Of a DNA stretch of 64,000 nucleotides, positions 54,428 to 63,851 are shown one piece after another. The stretch spans positions 310,001 through 374,000 of the forward strand of contig NZ_FOOY01000003.1 of the NCBI RefSeq assembly GCF_900113325.1, written 5' to 3'. The first letter of the stretch is position 1; every line of letters begins with the position of its first letter. Source of the stretch: Sporolactobacillus nakayamae. GTDB taxonomy: Bacteria > Bacillota > Bacilli > Bacillales > Sporolactobacillaceae. A program made the translations under genes and the position numbers. The notes under the pieces were generated by a model that saw only the letters and a list, made by a program, of their open reading frames with translations, did not search any database and had not been told where the DNA came from.

Positions 54428-54441
54428 CGAATGTTTATTCG
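54428..54441. promoter_or_regulatory. LexA (DinR) box-like dyad upstream of recA
   Basis: CGAAT-GTTT-ATTCG is a perfect 5-bp dyad. It differs from the Bacillus SOS box CGAAC-N4-GTTCG by one symmetrical change in each arm. It lies just upstream of the recA promoter. Confidence 0.5.
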
Positions 54442-54447
54442 TTTTTG

Positions 54448-55695
54448 TCAACAGCCGATAATCGGAAGATTTCTTAAATGCCTTCTCACGATGTCGTAGC
54501 CTGTCTTCGTCGACTGAATTCTGATCTTTTGCCGTGATCCGTTAAATTGGAAGCGGTAGCTTTCCGATCCATTACTATCTGAAAAACCGATATAAACGGT
54601 TCCGACATCCTTTCCCTCACTTTTGTCAGGGCCTGCGACGCCTGTGAATGAAACACCAAAATCCGATCCGCACAGCTTTCTTACAGACGCAGCCAAATGC
54701 TTCGCGCAACTCGCGCTTACAGCCCCATCCGTCTTCAGCACCTCTTGAGGAACAGCAAGCACCTGATGTTTCACTTGATTCGTATAGCAGACAATACCGC
54801 CGTTCAAAATAGACGATGCGCCTGGGAAAGCTGCCATCCAATCGGCTGCCATCCCCCCGGTCAGACTTTCAGCGAAAGCAATCGTTTTTTTCTGCTCGCG
54901 CAGCAGTTCAAAAACAATTTCTGGAAGCGACTCTTCATTGTAGCCGTATAAATACTGACCGACACGCGCGTCAATCTTGGCTTCAATCGCATCAAGCATA
55001 GCTTCTGCTTGATCTAACTGTTCATGCTTTGCGGTCAATCTTAATGTGACCTCACTCTCTTTGGCGAGCGGTGCGATCGTTGGATTTGACTGCGCGTCGA
55101 TCAAATCAATGATTTGGGTTTCCAACTGAGACTCGCCGATTCCAAAGAAACGGAGTACACGCGACTGAATATGTTCTTCGTTACGGCTCGCTGAGTAAAG
55201 ACGCGCAAAATCAAGAAACATCGGTTTCATTTCCGATGGAACACCGGGCATCAGCAAGTACAAATGCCGACCTGTATCCACAATCATGCCTGGAGCCATG
55301 CCATGATGATTGGGCAGCACATGGCTTCCCTCAACCACAAGCGCCTGCTTTTTATTGTTCTCTGTCATCTCGCGGCCGGTCACTTTGAAGTACTCAAGTA
55401 TACTTTCCATCGCTTCCTGATCCGTGACCAAATTTCTTCCTAGTACATGAGCGACAGTCTCTTTTGTGAGATCATCTTTGGTAGGTCCAAGCCCTCCTGT
55501 GAAAATCAGCAGATCAGCTCTTTTTTCAGCGTTCTTAATTACATCGATCATTCGCCCTTCGTTGTCGCCGCATACTGTGTGAAAATAAACATCAATACCT
55601 AGCGCGGCCAAATGTTCAGAAATGAACTGAGCATTCGTATTAGCAATCTGTCCAAGTAAAAGCTCCGAACCGACGGCAATAATTTCTGCATTCAT
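54448..55695 (-). CDS. cinA: CinA, nicotinamide-nucleotide amidase / competence-damage-inducible protein
   Basis: Encodes 415 residues from the ATG at 55695 (AGGAG 9 bases upstream). The N-terminal MoCF-like domain (MNAEIIAVGSELLLGQIANT; FTGGLGPTKDDLTKE) is linked to a C-terminal amidase domain (AFAESLTGGMAADW; SFTGVAGPDKSEGKDVGTVY). The amidase recycles NMN to nicotinate mononucleotide; the gene is classically paired with recA. It lies 92 bp upstream of recA in the usual order pgsA-cinA-recA. Confidence 0.95.
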   Translation of the reverse strand: MNAEIIAVGSELLLGQIANTNAQFISEHLAALGIDVYFHTVCGDNEGRMIDVIKNAEKRADLLIFTGGLGPTKDDLTKETVAHVLGRNLVTDQEAMESILEYFKVTGREMTENNKKQALVVEGSHVLPNHHGMAPGMIVDTGRHLYLLMPGVPSEMKPMFLDFARLYSASRNEEHIQSRVLRFFGIGESQLETQIIDLIDAQSNPTIAPLAKESEVTLRLTAKHEQLDQAEAMLDAIEAKIDARVGQYLYGYNEESLPEIVFELLREQKKTIAFAESLTGGMAADWMAAFPGASSILNGGIVCYTNQVKHQVLAVPQEVLKTDGAVSASCAKHLAASVRKLCGSDFGVSFTGVAGPDKSEGKDVGTVYIGFSDSNGSESYRFQFNGSRQKIRIQSTKTGYDIVRRHLRNLPIIGC

Positions 55696-55780
55696 GAACA
55701 AGAACTCCTATCATCCGTTTTCACATCTATTATTCTCTCATTATTATCAAGCACAGAAACCCGCAAAGCAAGGTGCAACT

Positions 55781-56359
55781 TTATTTGGAACGCAAAACAA
55801 TTTCGCGGTTTTTATAGAAATAATCTGCACCTGAAAGCACCGTAAGAATTACGGCAATCCAAAGTACTATCTGATCCAGCGGGAAACCGTTGACTCCAAA
55901 AGGCACATTATTAAACAAAAAGAGAATAATAGCGACCATTTGGGAGAATGTCTTCCACTTGGCAATCTTACTCGCAGCGATCACTTCACCTTCTTCAACT
56001 GCGACAAGACGGAGTCCGGTTACAGCAAATTCACGCGCGAGAATCAGAATAACCAGCCATGAATCCATTCTGCCCAGTCCGACAAAGGCAACAAACGCGC
56101 TCATGACAAGCAGTTTGTCCGCAAGCGGGTCAAGTAATTTCCCAAAATTAGAAACCAAGTGGTACTTACGCGCCAGTTGACCGTCAAGCCAATCGGTGAA
56201 TGAAGCGAGTACAAAAATAACCGCGGCGAGAAGTTGCGCTACCGGAAGCTGGTAGCTTCCCGAACCAAGACTGCCCATAGGAATTGGGGCCAATAGCAGA
56301 ACTAAAAAGATTGGGATCATGATCATTCGAGTCACAGTTAACTTATTGGCGATATTCAT
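55781..56359 (-). CDS. pgsA: CDP-diacylglycerol-glycerol-3-phosphate 3-phosphatidyltransferase
   Basis: Encodes 192 residues. The CDP-alcohol phosphotransferase motif D-x2-DG-x2-AR-x8-G-x3-D-x3-D is complete (FTDWLDGQLARKY through GKLLDPLADK). About five membrane helices surround it. It makes phosphatidylglycerophosphate, the precursor of phosphatidylglycerol. AGGAGG precedes the ATG. A terminator lies between rodZ and this gene, so it likely starts its own transcript toward cinA. Confidence 0.95.
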   Translation of the reverse strand: MNIANKLTVTRMIMIPIFLVLLLAPIPMGSLGSGSYQLPVAQLLAAVIFVLASFTDWLDGQLARKYHLVSNFGKLLDPLADKLLVMSAFVAFVGLGRMDSWLVILILAREFAVTGLRLVAVEEGEVIAASKIAKWKTFSQMVAIILFLFNNVPFGVNGFPLDQIVLWIAVILTVLSGADYFYKNREIVLRSK

Positions 56360-56432
56360 TTAGAAGTCCTCCTAAAAGTAAATGATCAGAATACGTGACG
56401 ATACCTCTGACAAAGTATGCCTGTCGCATAAT

Positions 56433-56465
56433 CAAAAAAAGTGAGCCGCCGCAGTGGGCTGGCTC
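56433..56465 (-). terminator. Terminator after rodZ
   Basis: GAGCC...GGCTC arms around a G/C-rich loop, with seven A at 56433-56440 giving a U-tract on the minus strand. Confidence 0.7.
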
Positions 56466-56481
56466 CAATAAGAATGTTTGT

Positions 56482-57360
56482 TCACTTGCTGAAATTAATT
56501 AAAAGGATCTGCACTGTGTTCTCATTTGGAAGCTCGACCGTTTTCCCGTTAACCTTCAGCTCTGTACCCGGTGCATTGCCGAATTTGAGATACAGTGTCT
56601 GAACGTCGGCAGCATCAAAGTGATACGACTTTTTGCCGTTCGTAGTGACGGTACCTTCAGCAATTTGTTTATGTGTCTGGTTGTCTTGTGCTGCAAACCA
56701 AGCGGGAGAACCGGATTTAGCTGTGACGGTAACATCAAATTTATCAGTTCCAGACAACGTATAGGTAGTCGTCGTTCCTTCTTCTTTGTCCTTCTTCAGT
56801 ACCTGTTCGGAAGAGGAGTCTGAACTGCTCGCTGAATCCGAAGAACTAGATGATGAACTGCTTGGAGGAGCACTATCCCCTTTGTATTGAACAGAATTGC
56901 TGCTGCTCTGATCCGCGGATGACTTCGATTGGTTTCCTGCGAGATGAGTCACCAAAATATAAACAATCATCAGCGCGATTAAGATGAAAACAACAACGAT
57001 CGCCTTATTGACGAATGAAGACCAATTTTTCGCTCTCACTGCACGTCCACGCAGTGATTTCGGTGAATGTTCATTCTCACTTCCATCCGGTGGTTTCACA
57101 TGCGTTTCGACGTGTTGGCGTTCAACCTTGGGCATATCGCTCGGATACTGTTCCGTCAAGCTCTTAAAATCCAACCCCACAGTCTCGGCGTAGCTCTTGA
57201 TAAACGCTCTCGTATAAAATTCGCCGGGGAGTTTGCCATAATCGCCGTCCTCAATTGCTTTCAAATAACGTCTTTGAATTTTTGTTTGCTCTTGAAGTTC
57301 ATCCAGAGACAGATTTTTCTGCTCACGAGCTTCTTTAAGCACTTGACCTAGTTCACTCAA
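56482..57360 (-). CDS. rodZ: RodZ-like cytoskeletal protein (YmfM)
   Basis: Encodes about 292 residues. I prefer the TTG at 57360; a GTG at 57369 is the other choice. The N-terminal xre-type HTH (SELGQVLKEAREQKNLSLDE; TKIQRRYLKAIEDGDYGKLP) binds MreB. One membrane helix (about 120-142) is followed by a Ser-rich low-complexity linker (about 165-195) and the C-terminal DUF4115 beta domain. It links MreB to wall elongation. The long Ser tract is repeat-prone DNA. Confidence 0.88.
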   Translation of the reverse strand: MSELGQVLKEAREQKNLSLDELQEQTKIQRRYLKAIEDGDYGKLPGEFYTRAFIKSYAETVGLDFKSLTEQYPSDMPKVERQHVETHVKPPDGSENEHSPKSLRGRAVRAKNWSSFVNKAIVVVFILIALMIVYILVTHLAGNQSKSSADQSSSNSVQYKGDSAPPSSSSSSSSDSASSSDSSSEQVLKKDKEEGTTTTYTLSGTDKFDVTVTAKSGSPAWFAAQDNQTHKQIAEGTVTTNGKKSYHFDAADVQTLYLKFGNAPGTELKVNGKTVELPNENTVQILLINFSK

Positions 57361-57375
57361 TCCTAACACCTGCCA

Positions 57376-58161
57376 TTATGAATTAAAATAAGGCCATGAA
57401 AAATACGGAGTCGGTGAAACTCCATGTGAAATTTCCTCTTCTCGATGGCTTCGAAGCTCAATAATATAATCAAAATCATTCATAGAAAACTCTGTTCCTG
57501 TTACAAAGGTATCCGGATGTTCGATGACTTTGGTAACGGGTAGTCTCATCAGTTCTCTTATCAACGACCAATGACTTTCTGAGCCGGATCTCTTGGAAAC
57601 AGCTCCATCGATGACAAAAATATGCTCTTGAGAACGTTCATCGTCAGACAGTCTTGTTCGGATTGTTTGCTTCAAAAGTGTTGATGAGATAAATTGCCAG
57701 CGTTTATTTGCAGACACACTTGCTGCTATGATCGACTCCGATTTACCTACTCTAGGGAGGCCCCGAATGCCGAGAAGGGGATGATTTGGCATTTTAAATA
57801 CCTCTGCCATAAAATCAACAAGCAAACCAATTTCATCACGAGAAAAGCGGAATGTTTTGCGGTCTCCTGTATCTCTCTCTATATAGCGTCCATGGCGTAC
57901 TGCCAGACGATCTCCAAGCGTCGGTTGCCGGACTTTGGTCAGATAAATGGTCTCCATTTTCTTAATTGCAATCAGGAACTGTTCCATTTGCTTATCGTCT
58001 TGAGAGACAACCAGCAGCCCGCGGCGCTCGTGATCAACCCCGTTGATGGTAAGAATATTGATTCCGAGCGTCCCGAGTAGCGAGGAAACTTCTCCGAGTA
58101 ATCCAGGCCTGTTCTTATGTATTTCGTATTCCAAATACCATTCTTTACCGTCGGACACCAA
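57376..58161 (-). CDS. ymfK: YmfK-like DUF3388 protein with ACT domain
   Basis: Encodes 261 residues from a TTG with GGAGG 7 bases upstream. The N-terminal ACT-like domain (YEIHKNRPGLLGEVSSLLG; NILTINGVDHERRGLLVVSQ) is followed by a P-loop-like stretch (GIRGLPRVGKSES) in a DUF3388 C-terminal region. Its function is unknown; the gene sits in the conserved ymfJ-ymfK-ymfM block. It lies 15 bp upstream of rodZ. Confidence 0.9.
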   Translation of the reverse strand: MVSDGKEWYLEYEIHKNRPGLLGEVSSLLGTLGINILTINGVDHERRGLLVVSQDDKQMEQFLIAIKKMETIYLTKVRQPTLGDRLAVRHGRYIERDTGDRKTFRFSRDEIGLLVDFMAEVFKMPNHPLLGIRGLPRVGKSESIIAASVSANKRWQFISSTLLKQTIRTRLSDDERSQEHIFVIDGAVSKRSGSESHWSLIRELMRLPVTKVIEHPDTFVTGTEFSMNDFDYIIELRSHREEEISHGVSPTPYFSWPYFNS

Positions 58162-58367
58162 GAAGTTTCCTCCTTCGATTTAACGTGTTTTGCGGGTATC
58201 CTTATCAGAACAGTCATTTCAAGTTCAAAGGTCACGACACAAATAAAAAAACATATCATAAAATCAATACCTATGCTATTAATATTATCATATCTTCACT
58301 ATTTTAACGATACGATCAATAAAAAAAGAAACGCACATGACGTCTCTTTTTGCGAATCGCTTAATGA

Positions 58368-58646
58368 TCACATCGATTGACATACACGTACGGAATCTGA
58401 AATGAGCATTTTCCTGATAAACCGTGCGAGGACAAGATGTTCAAGTTTACCTGCCGCCGTCCATAGATCCATTAACACGCGATCCGGATCGTTTTTCGGA
58501 TCTACATGTTCACCTAAATAGTCACCAACTATCTTGGCAAAAGACGCGATGGTATCCTCACTCGTGCCAAGATTTTCTGCTTATTCGACCCGATCACCAA
58601 GAAGTTCTGTCCAAAGGTTCCAGTTATCCCATGATGACGTGCCCAC
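58368..58646 (-). pseudogene. ymfJ: ymfJ (DUF3243) broken by an in-frame TAA
   Basis: The minus-strand frame reads SSWDNWNLWTELLGDRVE, TAA (58581-58583), then AENLGTSEDTIASFAKIVGD, YLGEHVDPKNDPDRVLMDLW and on to TGA at 58368. It aligns along its length with the DUF3243/YmfJ family (W-D-x-W-x-x-W-x-x-x-L-G-D-R at the start; Y-L-x-x-x-V-D-x-K-N in the middle). The stop is where relatives have Lys or similar (AAA to TAA). The best start is a GTG at 58646 with a poor site. It lies between ymfI and ymfK exactly as in Bacillus. Confidence 0.82.
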
Positions 58647-58704
58647 CCCTTTTGTGTGATCCTGTTTAGGATTCCAAAAAGGGCACCACTATCCAAATAA
58701 ATGT

Positions 58705-59433
58705 TCAGCAATGCCACGCACCATTGATCGAGATCACTTGACCACTGATGTAATCGGCAGAAGAACTCATGAGAAAATTAATTAATGAAGCAACCTCTTC
58801 AGGCGCCGCCATTCGTCCCATTGGAATTTCATTCTTCACAAGCTGAATATCCTCAGCGCTGAACAGATCCATCATCGGTGTATCCACCGCTCCTGGAGCA
58901 ACTGCATTCACTGTGATTCCACTTGGTGCAGCCTCTTTTGCCAATGCTTTAACAAAAGCATTCTGTCCACCTTTAACCATAGAGTAAAGTACTTCGGTAG
59001 CTGCCCCTTCTAATCCCCATATTGATGAAACAAGCAGGATCTTGCCTTTTTTCTCATGAATCATTGGTTGAATCAGTTGCTGCAAAAGTCGAAACGGGCT
59101 GGTCAGCTGCAGTTGAATGGTTTTCTTGATCGTCTCTGCATTTGTGTCTTGAAAGAGGCTGATTTCACTGTTGCCGCAGGCATATACGACTCCAGTTACT
59201 TGATTATGAAGCTGCTCAATCAACTGATCCGGTCCGCCTACATCCGAGAGATCCGCATGAACACAAATAAAGTTCTGATTTGCATAGTTTTCTCTAAGTT
59301 CGCAAGCAAGTTGTTCTGCTGCTTCTTTTGACGAATGATAATGCAAATAAAGCGAAGCACCTGACTGTGCAAGCGCACGTGCTGCCGCACCGCCAATCGC
59401 TCCACTTGCCCCGGTAACCAATATATTCTTCAT
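58705..59433 (-). CDS. ymfI: Short-chain dehydrogenase/reductase (YmfI, FabG-like)
   Basis: Encodes 242 residues from the ATG at 59433 (GGAG 8 bases upstream). Rossmann motif TGASGAIGGAAARAL, then YACGNSE (in place of N-N-A-G), catalytic Ser in LLVSSIWG and Y-x-x-x-K in YSMVKGGQNA, and the end SGQVISINGAWHC. FabG-like reductases use NAD(P)H on oxoacyl substrates; the YmfI substrate is unknown. It lies 29 bp downstream of spoIIIE/ftsK; the M16 peptidase genes found between them in Bacillus are absent. Confidence 0.88.
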   Translation of the reverse strand: MKNILVTGASGAIGGAAARALAQSGASLYLHYHSSKEAAEQLACELRENYANQNFICVHADLSDVGGPDQLIEQLHNQVTGVVYACGNSEISLFQDTNAETIKKTIQLQLTSPFRLLQQLIQPMIHEKKGKILLVSSIWGLEGAATEVLYSMVKGGQNAFVKALAKEAAPSGITVNAVAPGAVDTPMMDLFSAEDIQLVKNEIPMGRMAAPEEVASLINFLMSSSADYISGQVISINGAWHC

Positions 59434-59462
59434 CTTTTCCACTCCGTTATCAGTGACTCACC

Positions 59463-61772
59463 TTATCTTCCGCTTACTTCATCGCTCTGCTTCGGCACAA
59501 GAACCGAACGCGGTTTACTTCCTTCATATGGCCCGACAATATGCCGATCTTCCATAGCGTCTATTAATCGCGCGGCTCGAGTGTAGCCAATCCGAAATCT
59601 TCGTTGCAGCATGGAAACACTTGCGGTCTGCATGCTGACTACGAGCTGCACGGCGTCGTCAAACAGATCGTCTTCTACCTTCTCTTGAGGTTGTTCCGGT
59701 TGTTCAGAAGGAATCATGTCTTTCCTGTAATTTGCTTTCTGTTGTCCAACTACGTGATTAACGACAGCTTCAACTTCCTCGTCCGACAAAAACGCGCCTT
59801 GAATGCGCACCGGTTTCGAAGCACCAATGGGCAGAAAGAGCATATCTCCCTTTCCCAACAGCTTTTCCGCCCCGCCGGAATCAAGAATGGTTCTCGAGTC
59901 CATCATAGATGATACACTAAAAGCGATACGCGATGGAATATTCGCCTTGATGACGCCGGTAATGATATCCACAGAAGGACGCTGTGTCGCTATAATCAGA
60001 TGAATTCCAGCTGCGCGGGCCATTTGAGCGAGTCGCGTCACGGTTTCTTCAACATCCTTTGATGCGACCATCATTAAATCGGCAAGTTCATCAATAATCA
60101 CGACGATGTAGGGCATCAGTGGCTGTTTCTCTTCATGATCCTGATTAAATTTTCGAACAGCGTCATTATAGCTTTCCAAATTTCGTGTGCCGCTCTCTGA
60201 AAAAAGTTCATAACGCCTTTCCATTTCGCCAAGCACATTTTTAAGTCCTAAAGCCGCTTTGGCCGGATCGGTCACAACCGGTGTTAGAAGATGTGGTATT
60301 CCATTATAGACATTTAATTCGACCATTTTAGGATCGATCATGAACAATTTCACTTCGCTCGGCTTGGTGCGCATGAGCAGTGTAATAATAATACCATTGA
60401 TACACACGCTTTTGCCGCTGCCTGTTGCTCCGGCAACAAGCAAATGCGGCATTCGGTTAAGATCCGCCAGAATGGGCTCTCCGGAAATGTCCCGTCCAAG
60501 TCCTATTGTCAGTTTTGACAGCGCACGCTTCGCATTCTTTGACTCTAACACTTCTCTAAGACAAACCATAGCGACTTCCTGATTAGGCACTTCGATACCG
60601 ACGGCCGACTTGCCCGGAATTGGCGCTTCAATACGAATATCTTTGGCGGCAAGAGCAAGCGCCAAATCATCACTGAGACTGAGTATACGACTGACTTTCA
60701 CCCCTGCTTCAGGGTAAACTTCATAGCGCGTGACCGCCGGGCCGAGATGAACCTCCTTAACAGTCGCGCGCACTCCAAAGCTTTCAAAAGTTCTTTCGAG
60801 TGTCCGGACATTTTCAGCGATATGCCTGCGTTCTGTATTTTGCGCGTTTTTTCCAGGCATGCGCAGTAATGTTAGCGGCGGCAGCTGATAGTCTTCATTT
60901 TCGACAGGAATTTGTGAAAAGTCAGGAGGAGCATCCGCATCTTCACTTTCTTCATAATCCTCCGCAGACAGCTGTTTGCTCTCTATTGGCGCAGGGTCAG
61001 GTACTTCCATTGACGTCTCATTAAAGTCATGGATTTCCGGCTCTTGGCCATGCGATTCAATGGATTCCTCAATGTCCGCAGAAGGATCTGCTTCCGGATG
61101 AGTTTCAGGTTTTTTCTTTTCCTTTTTCTCCCTTTTAAAAAACTGGCTTAATGAATTTCGCCAATTCGTTCCACTTTTCTTCATTGAACGGAACATACCA
61201 CCAAACAGCTTTTGCGTAAGATCACGCAGGGAGTGTCCGGTAATCAGGATTATGGAAACAAGAACAAGGAATGCTGTCATAAAATAAGTTCCGGTTGTGG
61301 AAAAGAGGTAATAAAAAAAAGCAAAGCCAATCGAACCGATCAATCCGCCGCCAAGTCCCTGACTCGGAATGGCTCCGGACAACTCGCCGCGGAACAATAA
61401 AAAGGTGTTGAAAATTACCGACCGATTTTGCCAGACATTAGTTGCAGACAACGCCTCAAATAGACGTACATGACTGACCAGAAGTAATGTGAATGTGAGC
61501 AAATACATTCCTGAAAGTCTTCGTGTAAAGAATTCCGGCTGTTTTCTAAAAAAAATATAATAAACGGAGAGCACAAGGAAGTAGAGGAGGAGAAGCACCC
61601 ACCAATCACCGGTGAACAACCGTGCCGCTTCTTTAATAACTTCTCCGGCAACGCCTAAATTGCTTATCCCGATACAGGTCAGCGCAAACATGCAGAGACC
61701 GCCTACCTCATAGATCAGCGTCTCCTTCCAACCAATACTCGCGCGCGTGCGCTTCCTTTTCTTCTTAGCCAT
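59463..61772 (-). CDS. spoIIIE: DNA translocase SpoIIIE/FtsK
   Basis: Encodes 769 residues from the ATG at 61772 (GAGGAAATT directly upstream; six earlier codons lack support). Four to five N-terminal helices are followed by an acidic linker (about 220-310), alpha/beta motor domains with Walker [15 protein letters not shown] (about 447) and Walker [16 protein letters not shown], and the winged gamma domain ([20 protein letters not shown]) that reads KOPS/SRS sites. It pumps chromosome DNA into the forespore or clears septa. By position it corresponds to spoIIIE. Confidence 0.95.
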   Translation of the reverse strand: MAKKKRKRTRASIGWKETLIYEVGGLCMFALTCIGISNLGVAGEVIKEAARLFTGDWWVLLLLYFLVLSVYYIFFRKQPEFFTRRLSGMYLLTFTLLLVSHVRLFEALSATNVWQNRSVIFNTFLLFRGELSGAIPSQGLGGGLIGSIGFAFFYYLFSTTGTYFMTAFLVLVSIILITGHSLRDLTQKLFGGMFRSMKKSGTNWRNSLSQFFKREKKEKKKPETHPEADPSADIEESIESHGQEPEIHDFNETSMEVPDPAPIESKQLSAEDYEESEDADAPPDFSQIPVENEDYQLPPLTLLRMPGKNAQNTERRHIAENVRTLERTFESFGVRATVKEVHLGPAVTRYEVYPEAGVKVSRILSLSDDLALALAAKDIRIEAPIPGKSAVGIEVPNQEVAMVCLREVLESKNAKRALSKLTIGLGRDISGEPILADLNRMPHLLVAGATGSGKSVCINGIIITLLMRTKPSEVKLFMIDPKMVELNVYNGIPHLLTPVVTDPAKAALGLKNVLGEMERRYELFSESGTRNLESYNDAVRKFNQDHEEKQPLMPYIVVIIDELADLMMVASKDVEETVTRLAQMARAAGIHLIIATQRPSVDIITGVIKANIPSRIAFSVSSMMDSRTILDSGGAEKLLGKGDMLFLPIGASKPVRIQGAFLSDEEVEAVVNHVVGQQKANYRKDMIPSEQPEQPQEKVEDDLFDDAVQLVVSMQTASVSMLQRRFRIGYTRAARLIDAMEDRHIVGPYEGSKPRSVLVPKQSDEVSGR

Positions 61773-62013
61773 AATTTCCTCGCACCTCATTCATTTCTTA
61801 TCCAAGCCTTGCTTGTCCTACAGACTTTCTGTCTTTAATTTACTCTAAATGTATGTTTTTGGCAAAGCATTACTGATATAGGTATTCATGCTTAGACAAA
61901 GGCTGAGCCACCGGTACTCCGAGTTTCGTTGCATGCAGACGGTACATGTCTTTAGTGAAAATCACTTTTTATCGCCGACCAGCAAATACTCATTTTATCT
62001 AGGATTTTTTCGT

Positions 62014-62045
62014 GCAAAAAAGCCGGGGCTTTAGAGCCCGGCTTT
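62014..62045 (-). terminator. Terminator of rnjB
   Basis: AAGCCGGGGCT...AGCCCGGCTT stem overlapping the rnjB stop, with an A-run at 62015-62020 on the left giving the minus-strand U-tract. Confidence 0.88.
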
Positions 62046-63712
62046 TAGAATTCCATGATAATTGGCAATATCATTGGACGGCGTTTGGTTTTATCAAAAA
62101 AATAACGACTTAACGAATCTCTTATTCCACTCTTTAGCGATGACCACTCAGATACGTGCTGTGTCAAAGATTTGGACAGCACATCGGAAACGATATGATT
62201 AGCTTGATCTAAAAGATCTTCTGATTCACGCACATAGACAAATCCACGGGTGATGATTTCAGGTCCGGCAAGTATTTTTTTCGTTCTGCGTCCTAAAGTG
62301 ACCACGACGATTACTGTACCATCCTGAGAGAGCAGGCGGCGGTCTCTTAACACAATATTTCCAACATCGCCAACACCAAGCCCATCAACAAGCAGTTGCC
62401 CTGCCGGAACTGAATCAGACGACCTTGCCTCTCCATTAATGAATTCGACTACATCGCCTTTGTCTAACAAGAACGTGTGACTTGCAGGTATGCCCATTGA
62501 TTCAGCAATAGCCTGATTGGCTTTCATCATCTTAAATTCACCATCAATTGGAATCACATAGTTCGGCCGAGTCAGCTGCAGCATCAATTTAATATCTTCC
62601 ACAGAACCATGACCCGAGACATGAACATCTTTACCAAAAACAACTTGCGCGCCTTCACTCATCAGTTGATCAATCGCGTTCGTTACTGTTTTTTCATTAC
62701 TTGGTGTCAAAGATGCAGCATAAATAATCAGATCGTGCTCCTTAAGTCTCAGCTTCTTATGCAAGTGATTGGCAATATTCGACAATGGTGTCAATGGATC
62801 TCCGTCCGGACCACTTGTCAAAATCGCAAGTTCCTCTTTCGGATGCTTGAGTGATTTTTCCCAATTAATTAACATGTCTTGGGGAATGTCAAGAAATCCT
62901 TCTCTAGCAGCAATTGAAACGACCCGCTCCAAATATTTTCCGTCTAATGCAACCTTGCGATTATGAATCGCGCATGCATTGAAAAATTGCTGAATGCGGT
63001 GAATGTTGGTTGCATGAATCGCAACGATCACTCGTCCTTCCGCAGAGTAGAGAATATGGTTGAAGCGATCGCCAACTAGTGAATCGGAAGCCGCTTTGCC
63101 AGGGATCTCTGCGTGTTTGCTGTCGGAAAGCAAGCATAGAACTCCTCGATCTCCGAATCCCGAAATTTTGCTGACATCTGTTCGGATTCCTCCGACCGGT
63201 GTGAAATCGAATTTGTAATCTCCAGTATGAACAATATATCCTTGCGCAGTTTGAATGGCAAAGCCGACAGCGTCAGGAACACTATGATAGGTTCTGAAGC
63301 AGTCAATCATACATTGTCCCACTTTCAAACGCTTGTCTGGATTGATCGTATTAAATAAATCTTTTGGGAGACTTACACCCACTTTTCGGAGACTCTCCCA
63401 CACAAGTGCAAGCGTCAACCGGGTTCCATAAATCGGAACCTTTAGCTCTTTCATTAGATAAGGCAGACCGCCGATGTTCGCCTGATGGCCATGTGTCAGA
63501 AACAAACCTTGAATCTGATCACGCCTTTCAACCAGATAGGAAACATCGGGAATTACCGTGTCAACTCCAAGCATGTCTTCATGTGGATGCATTAATCCCG
63601 CATCAATAATATAAATGTCATGATTTACTTCAATGACTGTCATATTATTCCCAATTTCGCCAACGCCGCCCATTGCATAAATTTTCACGCTGTCTTTCTT
63701 AGCATGTGTCAA
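62045..63712 (-). CDS. rnjB: Ribonuclease J2
   Basis: Encodes 555 residues from a TTG with AGGAGG 8 bases upstream. Metallo-beta-lactamase/beta-CASP fold with GGVGEIGNNMTV, a beta-CASP region and the C-terminal domain. The metal-site motif that reads HGHEDHIGG in RNase J1 is HGHQANIGG here (74-82): Asp78 and His79 are replaced by Ala and Asn. This marks the J2 paralogue, which is nearly inactive alone and works in complex with J1 in 5'-end-dependent RNA decay. Position upstream of spoIIIE also fits rnjB (ymfA). Confidence 0.92.
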   Translation of the reverse strand: MTHAKKDSVKIYAMGGVGEIGNNMTVIEVNHDIYIIDAGLMHPHEDMLGVDTVIPDVSYLVERRDQIQGLFLTHGHQANIGGLPYLMKELKVPIYGTRLTLALVWESLRKVGVSLPKDLFNTINPDKRLKVGQCMIDCFRTYHSVPDAVGFAIQTAQGYIVHTGDYKFDFTPVGGIRTDVSKISGFGDRGVLCLLSDSKHAEIPGKAASDSLVGDRFNHILYSAEGRVIVAIHATNIHRIQQFFNACAIHNRKVALDGKYLERVVSIAAREGFLDIPQDMLINWEKSLKHPKEELAILTSGPDGDPLTPLSNIANHLHKKLRLKEHDLIIYAASLTPSNEKTVTNAIDQLMSEGAQVVFGKDVHVSGHGSVEDIKLMLQLTRPNYVIPIDGEFKMMKANQAIAESMGIPASHTFLLDKGDVVEFINGEARSSDSVPAGQLLVDGLGVGDVGNIVLRDRRLLSQDGTVIVVVTLGRRTKKILAGPEIITRGFVYVRESEDLLDQANHIVSDVLSKSLTQHVSEWSSLKSGIRDSLSRYFFDKTKRRPMILPIIMEF

Positions 63713-63851
63713 TGGGCATTCCTCCTATTAAGTTGAGCAGTCATCGCTATTGACCCGAACTAATCATTGATTTTATTATACCCAATCCCTATCGCAAAGT
63801 ACAATTTTTCTAATCGTTCTTTTTGCAACAGGTTCAATTACTTAGAATGAG

